Origin: Bacteroidota bacterium
Lineage (GTDB): Bacteria > Bacteroidota > Ignavibacteria > UBA10030
NCBI GenBank assembly: GCA_003453835.1
Contig: DMMN01000006.1
Coordinates: 23,060-37,517, forward strand
Length of the DNA stretch: 14,458 bases
Direction: 5' to 3'
Shown here: positions 1 through 6,381 of the stretch, one piece after another
Layout: each line of letters starts with the position of its first letter
Position numbering within the stretch: the first letter of the stretch is position 1
Position numbers and translations under genes: made by a program
Notes under the pieces: model-generated
Databases searched by the model: none
Seen by the model: only the letters and a program-made list of their open reading frames with translations
Told to the model about the DNA's origin: nothing

Positions 1-891
1 CTCGCCGGCGCTCCCCGCAACGAGAATGCTCACCGGCTCTCGCAGCGGTGTCACTCGTGGGATCTTTATTCGCCGTACCGGAGCCACGGGCCTAGCGCTC
101 TCTTCCTGCTCGAACGAATCCTTGTGCCGTTCGGCATACGTTGATCGGCTTGTTTTATTCTGGAAGCTCCCCAGCCTCCATCGATTGCGTTCTGCGATCT
201 CCTCGAGCTTCTTCCCCGTCAGCTCATTACTCGGGACGGCGAATTCCGTGCAGAGCTCAAGAATCTCGATCGCGCAGAAGCCGTTAAACGAGATGGCTTC
301 TCTCAGGAGTTCCGGCAGCTTCGCGTCGGTGGCAAATGTACGGGCGACGAACGGAGCGTTGGAGTGTTTCAAGACCTCACACATATCAAGCGGCGGGACG
401 ATGTTTCCACCGGGAGTCGTCGCGGTGACAAAACATTCCGGCGTGAGGCTCGAGCCCTGCCCCCCCGTCATCCCATACACGAAGTTATTGCCGATCAGCA
501 CCGTCAGATTCACGTTGAGCATCGCGGCGTGGACGAGATGCTGCAATCCGATCATTGCGCCGCCATCACCGATCAGCACGATGGTCTTCAGCCCTGAATC
601 AGCCAGTATGGAATCTGCCAACGCGATACCCGTGGCAAACGCTGTGGATCGACCATGGGTTGTATGAACTGTGTGTATTTCTCGAAAGAGGCCGTCTGCG
701 AGTCCGATACATCCGATGTCCGTCACAAGGCAGATCTTCTGCGGGGAAACCTGGAGGGCAACGAGCGCTTCGTTCAGCCTTCGCAGCACCATCGTGTGTC
801 CGCACCCCTTGCAGAACGGAAAGCGCGGATTCTCGACGAGATACGAGTCGACCATCGAAGGAGAGCGATTTGGATCCTGTGCGTCAGCCAT
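1..891 (-). CDS. 2-oxoacid:acceptor oxidoreductase, beta subunit fused to a gamma domain (partial, runs off window start)
   Basis: The frame is open from the ATG at 891 to base 1 (297 codons, no stop), so the 3' end lies outside the window. It is the thiamine-diphosphate-binding beta subunit of an OFOR, which decarboxylates a 2-oxoacid to an acyl-CoA and reduces ferredoxin. Visible motifs are CKGCGH (C27, C30; iron-sulfur ligands), the ThDP/Mg motif GDGG at about 108-111 with NN at 135-136, and YGMTGGQ at about 139-145. After a linker of about 80 residues rich in charged residues and proline, the frame enters REPVSILVAGSAGE, which resembles the nucleotide-binding-like start of a gamma subunit (compare IIIAGFGGQG in the gene at 2622-3182). 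I therefore infer a beta-gamma fusion. It starts 3 bases after the stop of the alpha gene, with the ribosome site (GGTGAGGT) overlapping that stop, so the two are translationally coupled. The substrate cannot be read from the sequence. Confidence 0.85.
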   Translation of the reverse strand, partial: MADAQDPNRSPSMVDSYLVENPRFPFCKGCGHTMVLRRLNEALVALQVSPQKICLVTDIGCIGLADGLFREIHTVHTTHGRSTAFATGIALADSILADSGLKTIVLIGDGGAMIGLQHLVHAAMLNVNLTVLIGNNFVYGMTGGQGSSLTPECFVTATTPGGNIVPPLDMCEVLKHSNAPFVARTFATDAKLPELLREAISFNGFCAIEILELCTEFAVPSNELTGKKLEEIAERNRWRLGSFQNKTSRSTYAERHKDSFEQEESARPVAPVRRIKIPRVTPLREPVSILVAGSAGE

Positions 892-894
892 ACC

Positions 895-2058
895 TCACCC
901 GGTGATTGCGGAGAGAATCTCCTGAGGTGTGATCATCCCCCCGATCTTGTTCACTCCCCTCACTTTTCGACCGTTGCAGTGTCGCTCGATGACCGACCGG
1001 TAAAGGCCGCGGAAGTTCTCCTCAGCGACAATCACTTCTTCCACACCCTCCATCGCCTCCGAGATCTTCCTTGCGGGGACGGGGAAGAGGGACTGAATCG
1101 TCAGGGAGGAGACCTTTCTGCCGGAGCTCCTCGCCTTGAGAACCGCATCGCGGGCGGCGCGGCTCGTAACACCGTAGCTGACGACGAGCCTCTTGGCGCC
1201 GGATTGCAGATCCGCCTTGACGACCGAGAAGTCGTCTGACCGCCAGTGGATTTTCTCTTCAAGATGGAGGAGCACGTCGATCGTCTCCGGGGAATTCTTC
1301 TGGAGTCTTCCCTGCTTGTCGTGCGCAGATCCCGTCGCGGTCACTTTGCGATCTCCCCCGACGGGCGCGAACGCAGGGATCTCGTGCAAGGAGTCGAAAT
1401 AGTAGGTGCCCCGGCGCTGCTCTTTCTTGAACTCGCCAATGTCTCGGAAGGCGAAATTCGTCGGGCGGTTTTGCGAGGTCGACTTCGAGAGCCTGGAGTA
1501 GTCGATACTCTCGATCGTCATCCCCGTCTCCTTGTCACTAAGAAGAATCACCGGTGTTCGGAAGATTTCGGCCCACGTAAACGCAAGGATCGAAAGCTCG
1601 AAGCATTCGTTGGCAGTTGTCGGACAAAGAATCGGGATCGTATAGCCGCCTGACGTGCAGAACTCGGCGAGGAGAACATCTCCCTGTCCCCCTTGCGTCG
1701 CACCACCCGTGCTTGGCCCCAACCGCTGGACAAGAGCAACGACAAGCGGTGTTTCCGTTATCAGAGCATATTGGACCGATTCGATCATGAGGGCCCAGCC
1801 GGGTCCCGAGGTGGCCGTCATCGCTTTGAAGCCGCGCATAGATGCACCGATGCAATAAGCGATCGCGGAGATCTCGTCAGGGGCGCTGAGCGCAACACCT
1901 CCGCTCGACGGTAACTGATCGACCATGGTCTTGAAAACTCCCGTAGCCGGCGTAATGGGGTAGCCGGCGAAAAACTTACAGCCGGCCTGGATAGCCCCTT
2001 CAGCCATCATTTGGTTCCCGGAGCGCAGCCGGATATCATGATGTTGGGGATTGTTCAT
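895..2058 (-). CDS. 2-oxoacid:acceptor oxidoreductase alpha subunit (KorA-type)
   Basis: This 387-residue protein is the OFOR alpha subunit carrying the pyrimidine-binding domain. It shows GYPITP at about 32-37, the expected ThDP-activating Glu in DEISAIAY (E62), and a GPSTGGATQGGQGD stretch typical of KorA-type alpha subunits. It also has the TGSAHDKQG region and a C-terminal transketolase-like domain. It differs from the alpha subunit at 4287-5372: GYPITPATG replaces GYPITPQSE, and it has a longer middle section. The two are therefore distinct paralogs, not a recent duplication. It pairs with the beta-gamma fusion immediately downstream. The ATG at 2058 has no clear Shine-Dalgarno sequence, and a perfect hairpin (2075-2100) ends 16 bases upstream, so translation or transcription may be controlled there. 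2-Oxoglutarate is a plausible substrate by family resemblance, but this is inference. Confidence 0.85.
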   Translation of the reverse strand: MNNPQHHDIRLRSGNQMMAEGAIQAGCKFFAGYPITPATGVFKTMVDQLPSSGGVALSAPDEISAIAYCIGASMRGFKAMTATSGPGWALMIESVQYALITETPLVVALVQRLGPSTGGATQGGQGDVLLAEFCTSGGYTIPILCPTTANECFELSILAFTWAEIFRTPVILLSDKETGMTIESIDYSRLSKSTSQNRPTNFAFRDIGEFKKEQRRGTYYFDSLHEIPAFAPVGGDRKVTATGSAHDKQGRLQKNSPETIDVLLHLEEKIHWRSDDFSVVKADLQSGAKRLVVSYGVTSRAARDAVLKARSSGRKVSSLTIQSLFPVPARKISEAMEGVEEVIVAEENFRGLYRSVIERHCNGRKVRGVNKIGGMITPQEILSAITG

Positions 2059-2074
2059 CGATGGATATTATGCA

Positions 2075-2100
2075 AAGGCGAGGATAGTGATCCTCGCCTT
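2075..2100 (-). terminator. Perfect 11-bp hairpin between the Cys-rich small gene and the second OFOR
   Basis: The arms AAGGCGAGGAT (2075-2085) and ATCCTCGCCTT (2090-2100) pair without mismatch around a 4-base loop. On the minus strand the stem is followed by only a short T run (CCTTTGCAT), so this is a weak intrinsic terminator at best. It may equally be an attenuator or mRNA-stability hairpin, because it sits just upstream of the alpha-subunit start at 2058. Confidence 0.55.
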
Positions 2101-2138
2101 CAAATGGAAAACCTCACGTGTGAAGAACTCTGAGATAG

Positions 2139-2408
2139 TCAACATCCTGCCGGGTCGTAGCTCGACATCACGCCATCGAGGATTTGGCTCTTTGCCCGCA
2201 ACTCATTGAGCTTTTGCACAATTCGCAGAATCGTCTCTCCCCGTGCCTCCGTCATCTCCCGAAGAAACGAGTTGACCTCGGGATAATCACATTGCGACAG
2301 GATGTGCTCGTAGAACTTCACCAGCTCCGATTCCCGGCGCATCGCTTCATTCAACATTGCGCAGGCATTCCTGCATGTGTGTGCGCACTCAAGCTCTTCC
2401 AGATTCAT
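2139..2408 (-). CDS. Small Cys-containing helical protein of unknown function, possibly ferritin-like
   Basis: This gene encodes an 89-residue protein that I cannot assign with certainty. The start is well supported by a strong ribosome site (GGGAGGAG, 7 bases before the ATG at 2408). The sequence is mostly helical and charged, with Cys at 8, 12, 16, 40 and 89; the first three are spaced C-x3-C-x3-C along one helix face. Two helices with E/H-rich patterns (around ESELVKFYEHIL and EARGETILRIVQKLNEL) are reminiscent of small ferritin-like or rubrerythrin-like two-helix proteins, but the full metal-ligand set is not evident. It lies between the gamma subunit of the first OFOR and the alpha subunit of the second, so a redox or metal-linked accessory role is an inference from position. 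Confidence 0.75.
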   Translation of the reverse strand: MNLEELECAHTCRNACAMLNEAMRRESELVKFYEHILSQCDYPEVNSFLREMTEARGETILRIVQKLNELRAKSQILDGVMSSYDPAGC

Positions 2409-2621
2409 ACGATTCTCCTCCCGAATAACTCTCTCAAAAGTGCCTCCTTAATTGTCTCACGATCCCCTCAAGCGTCCACTGTCGAGTTTGTCCGTGGCGG
2501 GCGCTCCGCAATGACGGAATCAGAGCGTCACCGCGTTTCAGAGATCTGCCGACACACACGCGCCTGACGATTCCGGGCGTATACTCCACAGACGTTTCTT
2601 GCGTTGCGTTTTGCCTCTCAC

Positions 2622-3182
2622 CTACGCTACGACGGTGTGTTTGCTGTAGCCGAACTCGATTCCCAGCAGAAGCCCTTGCTTGTTCAGGGGGATGAGATGG
2701 TGATGGCGCTCGGGCAAGACGCTCGTCAGCGCCTCGATAACGGTCTCGGGCTTGACTATGGGCCGTCGCTCCAGGAACGCTCCCAGAAGTATCATATTAG
2801 CGATCTGTTTTTTGTTCAATCTCACCGCTTCCTGCAATGCCGGCACGGCAAGCACCTCGATATCGTCCCTCTTCGGCGGCTGCAGAATCGCCGACTTTTC
2901 ATAGACCAAGATTCCACCGGGCTTTACTTTGGAGTCACACTTCTCCATCGACGGTTGATTGAGAACAATGGCTGAGTCGAACCTGGAAACGATAGGGGAG
3001 CTGATCTTCGACTCCGAGACAATGACAATACAGTTTGCCGTTCCGCCTCTCATCTCCGGCCCATACGATGGCATCCAACTCGCTTCCTTCTTTTCGATCA
3101 TTGCCGCGTAAGCAATGATTTGTCCCATCGAGAGGACCCCCTGACCACCGAAGCCGGCGATAATTATTTCGTGGGATTTCAT
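2622..3182 (-). CDS. 2-oxoacid:ferredoxin oxidoreductase gamma subunit
   Basis: This is the OFOR gamma subunit, 186 residues from the ATG at 3182. The N-terminal AGFGGQGVLSMG loop (about residues 9-20) is diagnostic of the POR/KOR gamma family, followed by PSYGPEMRGGTANC, which is also characteristic. I chose the ATG at 3182 because AAGAGGAT lies 8 bases upstream. An in-frame GTG two codons earlier (3188) would sit almost on top of that ribosome site. It completes the delta-alpha-beta-gamma set at 5665-2622, but it is separated from the beta gene by 310 bases instead of the near-contact spacing seen between alpha and beta. Confidence 0.88.
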   Translation of the reverse strand: MKSHEIIIAGFGGQGVLSMGQIIAYAAMIEKKEASWMPSYGPEMRGGTANCIVIVSESKISSPIVSRFDSAIVLNQPSMEKCDSKVKPGGILVYEKSAILQPPKRDDIEVLAVPALQEAVRLNKKQIANMILLGAFLERRPIVKPETVIEALTSVLPERHHHLIPLNKQGLLLGIEFGYSKHTVVA

Positions 3183-3492
3183 AGTCACATCCTCTTGGAT
3201 AATACCAGATCAGCACAACTCGCTCTCAGCGAAGAGCACACATCCCCTCCGCCAAGGGCACATCCGCCTCTGGAGGACAATCGTCGCCAGCCTCCGCCGG
3301 ACTCTGATAGGCGTCTGTTCGAGATGGTATCATCGACGAGCCTCGACAATGTCAGGAGTCTCGTGGAATCTACCGAGGATCAGACTTGTCCGCCGGCTTT
3401 TCGGCTAAGGGGTTTGTCCCCTGCTCAAAGGCATCACACTCCTCGTTTTGCATAACCTCAGTGACATAAGACGAACGAGAAGACCGGCCCGA
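3183..3492. other. 310-base gap between OFOR beta and gamma genes with no convincing gene
   Basis: No long minus-strand frame continues through this stretch. It holds a short inverted repeat (AGGGG/CCCCT, about 3414-3428 on the plus strand) and a 27-codon minus-strand reading frame (3453 to 3370). That frame has a GAGG only 2 bases before its ATG, which is too close for a normal ribosome site. No good promoter or terminator was recognised. It could be an internal promoter region for the gamma gene or the remains of a lost gene. Confidence 0.4.
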
Positions 3493-4275
3493 TCAGACCT
3501 GGCTTAAAATGGGGTGAGGAACCTTTAGATCCCCGAGCGGATAGGCCGGGAACATATTTTTCTCCATCCACTCATTTGACTCCACCGGCGTCATCTTCCA
3601 ACCCGAGGGGCAGTTGGAGACGACTTCGACGAAGCACGTTCCTTTCTTGTGCTGCTGATACTCGAATGCCGTCCGGAACGCCTTCTTCGTTTTTCGCACC
3701 GTCGCCGGCGTGTGTACTGCTTGCCGGGTGACATAGTACGACCCGGGCAATTGAGCAATCAGATCGGTGATCTTCAGCGGAAAACCCATTACCGGTTGCT
3801 CACGCCCATATGGTGTTGTGGAGGTGACCATGCCCAGCAAAGTTGTCGGGGCCATCTGGCCGCCCGTCATTCCATAGATCGCATTGTTGATGAAAACCAC
3901 GAGGATGTTCTCACCACGGTTCACCGTATGGATGGTCTCGCCCGTGCCGATAGCGGCGAGATCACCATCGCCCTGATACGAAAAGACAAAGCGATCGGGC
4001 ATGACTCGTTTGATGCCGGTTGCCACGGCGCAAGCTCGTCCGTGGGCAGCCTCCTGCATGTCGATATTCATGTAGTGGTACGCAAACACAGAACAGCCGA
4101 CGGGAGCGACCCCGATGGTCTTCTCCTGAATCCCCATCTCCTCTACAACTTCCATCAGCAGCCGATGCGCCACCCCATGCCCGCAACCCGGGCAGTAGTG
4201 GAACGGCGTCTCCGTGAGAGTGGACGGTTTCCGGTAAACGACTTCCATGCCATTCGTCGCCACAGGGATTTCCAT
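3493..4275 (-). CDS. 2-oxoacid:ferredoxin oxidoreductase beta subunit (VorA/KorB-like, thiamine diphosphate-binding)
   Basis: This 260-residue protein is the OFOR beta subunit that binds thiamine diphosphate and an iron-sulfur cluster. HYCPGCGHG (C28, C31), the Cys in PVGCSVF (C61) and a later Cys in SNCPSGW fit the cluster ligands. GDGD at about 102-105 with NN at 130-131 is the ThDP/Mg motif, and YGMTGGQMAPTT follows. The wording around APVGCSVFAYHYMNIDMQEAAHGRA strongly resembles the family that accompanies VorB-type alpha subunits. The ATG at 4275 has a clear GAGGAG ribosome site that overlaps the alpha stop, so alpha and beta are coupled. It acts in the cytoplasm as part of the delta-alpha-beta-gamma enzyme; the exact 2-oxoacid cannot be decided here. 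Confidence 0.9.
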   Translation of the reverse strand: MEIPVATNGMEVVYRKPSTLTETPFHYCPGCGHGVAHRLLMEVVEEMGIQEKTIGVAPVGCSVFAYHYMNIDMQEAAHGRACAVATGIKRVMPDRFVFSYQGDGDLAAIGTGETIHTVNRGENILVVFINNAIYGMTGGQMAPTTLLGMVTSTTPYGREQPVMGFPLKITDLIAQLPGSYYVTRQAVHTPATVRKTKKAFRTAFEYQQHKKGTCFVEVVSNCPSGWKMTPVESNEWMEKNMFPAYPLGDLKVPHPILSQV

Positions 4276-4286
4276 GAATCACTCCT

Positions 4287-5372
4287 CTATTCTTGGGGAA
4301 TGCGGTACGATTCGGCAACTGATTCAATCGCCTCAAGCACTTCTTCAGGCGAGGGGATCACCCCTCCCATTCTCCCCTTGAAGTGCACCGGTCTTCGACC
4401 GTTCACTGCAAGCCGCACATCTTCCACCATCTGTCCGGCATTCATCTCCACGACAAGCACCGAGACGACATTTCTTGTCAAGTTCCCAATCGCCTCATGA
4501 GGGAACGGATAGAGCGTGATCGGACGAAGCAACCCAACCTTGATGCCTCGCTCGCGCGCTTGCTCCATTGCATTCTGGGCTATGCGCGCCGCCAATCCGA
4601 ACGCAACGACAAGGATTTCCGCGTCGTCTGTATCAACTTCTTGATACCGAACCTCCTTTTGCATCTCTGCGTACTTCTTCTGGAGTTGGAGGTTGATTCC
4701 CTCCATCTCGTCCGGCTCAATGTACAACGACGTTATGTAGTTGCGCTCTCGCCAGGGTGGCTTTCCGGTCGTTGCCCACGGTTTCTCCGTACGCGGGAGG
4801 GATCCTTCCGGAGGGAGAACAACTTTCTCCATCATTTGTCCGAGAGCACCATCGGCAAGAATCATTGCCGGATTGCGGTATCGTTCGGCGAGTCGAAACG
4901 CGTCGAAGACAAAATCTGCCATTTCCTGAACCGTTGAGGGGGCGAGGACGATCAGATGGTAATCACCGTGACCGCCTCCTTTCGTCGCCTGGAAATAGTC
5001 GCTTTGCGCCGGCTGAATCGTCCCCAGGCCGGGACCTCCCCGACTTACGTTCACAACAAGGCACGGCAATTGTGCGGAGGCCATATAGGAGAGCCCCTCC
5101 TGCATCAGACTGATGCCGGGACTGGAAGATGACGTCATGGCCCTAGCCCCGGCGGCGGCAGCTCCGTACACCATGTTGATCGCGGCCAGTTCGCTTTCGG
5201 CCTGTAGCGCAACACCACCCCGTTTTGGCATCTCCACCGTAAAGTATTCGAGGATCTCGGACTGCGGAGTGATAGGATATCCGAAGTACGCCTGCAACCC
5301 GGCCCTGATCGCCGCTTCCGCAAGGGCTTCGTTGCCTTTCATCATCCTGGGTTTTTCTGGTTCCGTGCTCAT
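4287..5372 (-). CDS. vorB: 2-oxoacid:ferredoxin oxidoreductase alpha subunit (VorB-like)
   Basis: OFOR alpha subunit of about 361 residues. MMKGNEALAEAAIRAG followed by FGYPITPQSEI is the hallmark of the group annotated as 3-methyl-2-oxobutanoate (2-oxoisovalerate) dehydrogenase subunit VorB. The ThDP-activating Glu is in AESELAAIN (about E61). GGPGLGTIQPAQSD and a C-terminal transketolase-like domain complete the family pattern. I chose the ATG at 5372; an in-frame GTG at 5378 is also possible, and neither has a strong ribosome site. It lies 41 bases after the ferredoxin gene and 11 bases before the beta gene, in one transcript. VorB-like enzymes act on branched-chain 2-oxoacids, yet related proteins are also annotated as 2-oxoglutarate oxidoreductases, so the substrate is a family-based guess. 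Confidence 0.88.
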   Translation of the reverse strand: MSTEPEKPRMMKGNEALAEAAIRAGLQAYFGYPITPQSEILEYFTVEMPKRGGVALQAESELAAINMVYGAAAAGARAMTSSSSPGISLMQEGLSYMASAQLPCLVVNVSRGGPGLGTIQPAQSDYFQATKGGGHGDYHLIVLAPSTVQEMADFVFDAFRLAERYRNPAMILADGALGQMMEKVVLPPEGSLPRTEKPWATTGKPPWRERNYITSLYIEPDEMEGINLQLQKKYAEMQKEVRYQEVDTDDAEILVVAFGLAARIAQNAMEQARERGIKVGLLRPITLYPFPHEAIGNLTRNVVSVLVVEMNAGQMVEDVRLAVNGRRPVHFKGRMGGVIPSPEEVLEAIESVAESYRIPQE

Positions 5373-5413
5373 AGTCACGCTCGTTCTGGTGGCGATGACA
5401 ATTTTAAAGTCGG

Positions 5414-5665
5414 TTACACTCCAACGGCAACAGGCTCGCGCTTGACCGTTGTCTTCTTCTGCCGGTAGACGGTAATTGCGGCTTCAGGACAGACGAGAGC
5501 GCAGTTCACACAACCCGTGCAGTTGTCCTGAACAAGCCTTACGAATCTGTAGCCTTTTACATTGATCTTATCCGACAAGCCGAGGCTGTCTTGCGGACAT
5601 GCACCGATGCACAACTCACATCCTTTACACGATTCTTCGGCAACCTTGATGGTTCCCCGGATCAT
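5414..5665 (-). CDS. OFOR delta subunit, 2x[4Fe-4S] ferredoxin
   Basis: An 83-residue bicluster ferredoxin with motifs CKGCELCIGACP and CTGCVNCALVCP, each giving the Cx2Cx2Cx3CP set for a [4Fe-4S] cluster. It is the electron-transfer (delta) subunit of the OFOR whose alpha, beta and gamma genes follow. I chose the ATG at 5665 because AGGAAGGTG lies just upstream and because a sigma-54 promoter ends at 5709. The longer frame starting at 5713 would place its first codons inside that promoter. It is the first gene of the operon, and its predicted leader is about 30 bases. The short N-terminal beta strands before the first cluster (MIRGTIKVAEE) are usual for this family. Confidence 0.9.
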   Translation of the reverse strand: MIRGTIKVAEESCKGCELCIGACPQDSLGLSDKINVKGYRFVRLVQDNCTGCVNCALVCPEAAITVYRQKKTTVKREPVAVGV

Positions 5666-5708
5666 GATGCACCTTCCTATTATGGCTGTGTTAACTTTCT
5701 CTCGCTCG

Positions 5709-5724
5709 TGCAACTTGTATGCCG
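5709..5724 (-). promoter_or_regulatory. Candidate sigma-54 (-24/-12) promoter for the delta-alpha-beta-gamma OFOR operon
   Basis: On the minus strand the bases read CGGCATACAAGTTGCA. The invariant GG (-24) and GC (-12) are separated by exactly 10 bases, the -12 box TTGCA is a full match, and the -24 box matches 4 of 6 (TGGCAC expected). The predicted start of transcription is near 5698, about 33 bases before the ferredoxin ATG at 5665. A gene for a sigma-54 activator lies directly upstream in the same orientation, which makes control of this promoter by that activator likely but unproven. Confidence 0.65.
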
Positions 5725-5835
5725 TCAGGCCCTGAATCCAGGAAGGGCTTGACCGACTGAAAATCCAAGCACCGCAGTGACGGCTTTGTCATTCCTGAGA
5801 ACGAAATCTTTGGTTTTTTCCCGTTTTCGATAAGA
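5725..5835 (-). promoter_or_regulatory. Possible activator-binding inverted repeats upstream of the sigma-54 promoter
   Basis: Two short dyads lie between the archaemetzincin gene and the -24 box: GCCCT/AGGGC at 5729-5748 (with an overlapping CCTG/CAGG at 5731-5742) and TGAC-N6-GTCA at 5778-5791. The second lies about 55-70 bases upstream of the -24 element, a normal distance for an enhancer-type site. The arms are short, so this is suggestive only. No intrinsic terminator is visible in this gap, so the preceding operon may read through. Confidence 0.3.
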
Positions 5836-6381
5836 TTATGAGGGATTCCATCTCACTCCCTTCAGCGCGGTTCTGCACGACTCACACGGCTCAACCCCCT
5901 TCAGGTCGATCTCTTCGACGTACGTAGACGATCTCATAACACAATCATATCTCCGGCAGTGGAATAACCCAAAGGTGTGTCCGAGTTCGTGCACGATCTC
6001 TTTCTCCAGCCGACGAAATGTCGTCTTCTCGTCTTGAGGCAATCCATAGAACTCGTTCGATAACCTCTGCACCGAGACGACGGCGGCTCTGCCGTTGAGT
6101 TGCGCCTCACCGAAGACAAAGGTGAGCACGGGGATGTAGAGATCGACATCGACGACGGCGATGAGTTTGTTTTCGGCGGGAGGGGAGGAATTGAGAAGTT
6201 CGGCGAGCAGCACGGTGGAGTTGTATTGTCCGCGGGAGGAATCATAGGCACGGGAAAGATTGAACGGCCTATCCGAGATGTCCGTCGTTGTCGCGAAGGT
6301 CTCCTGGACGCGACGCGCTATCAGCTCAAGATGATCATTCCCAATATCGGACGCATTGAGAATGTGGATGGCAGAGACCAC
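5836..6381 (-). CDS. amzA: Archaemetzincin-type zinc metalloprotease
   Basis: A 181-residue protein with the zinc-protease signature HELGHTFGLFHC at 131-142. It continues with C147, the Met of the Met-turn (CVM, M149) and C166-x2-C169. This is the archaemetzincin pattern HExxHxxGxxHC-x4-CxM-x16-17-CxxC, in which three His and the catalytic Glu bind the catalytic zinc and four Cys bind a structural zinc. The length is normal for the prokaryotic family. There is no signal peptide, so it is cytoplasmic; its substrate is unknown, as for most of the family. The start is a GTG at 6381 whose G is also the last base of the TAG stop of the sigma-54 activator (TAGTG), so the two are tightly coupled. 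Confidence 0.88.
   Translation of the reverse strand: MVSAIHILNASDIGNDHLELIARRVQETFATTTDISDRPFNLSRAYDSSRGQYNSTVLLAELLNSSPPAENKLIAVVDVDLYIPVLTFVFGEAQLNGRAAVVSVQRLSNEFYGLPQDEKTTFRRLEKEIVHELGHTFGLFHCRRYDCVMRSSTYVEEIDLKGVEPCESCRTALKGVRWNPS

Noticed and set aside
26..667. Plus-strand open frames of up to 213 codons, such as this one and others opposite the OFOR, kinase and NrfD genes
   Set aside because: They lie antisense to well-recognised genes, have no family resemblance, and their composition reflects the opposite strand.
3370..3453. A 27-codon minus-strand frame between OFOR beta and gamma
   Set aside because: The GAGG lies only 2 bases before its ATG, there is no family resemblance, and such short frames arise by chance. 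It is kept only as a remark.
5666..5713. Longer N-terminus for the delta ferredoxin, starting at 5713
   Set aside because: It would place the start inside the sigma-54 promoter, adds 16 residues unlike ferredoxin deltas, and has no ribosome site; the ATG at 5665 has one.
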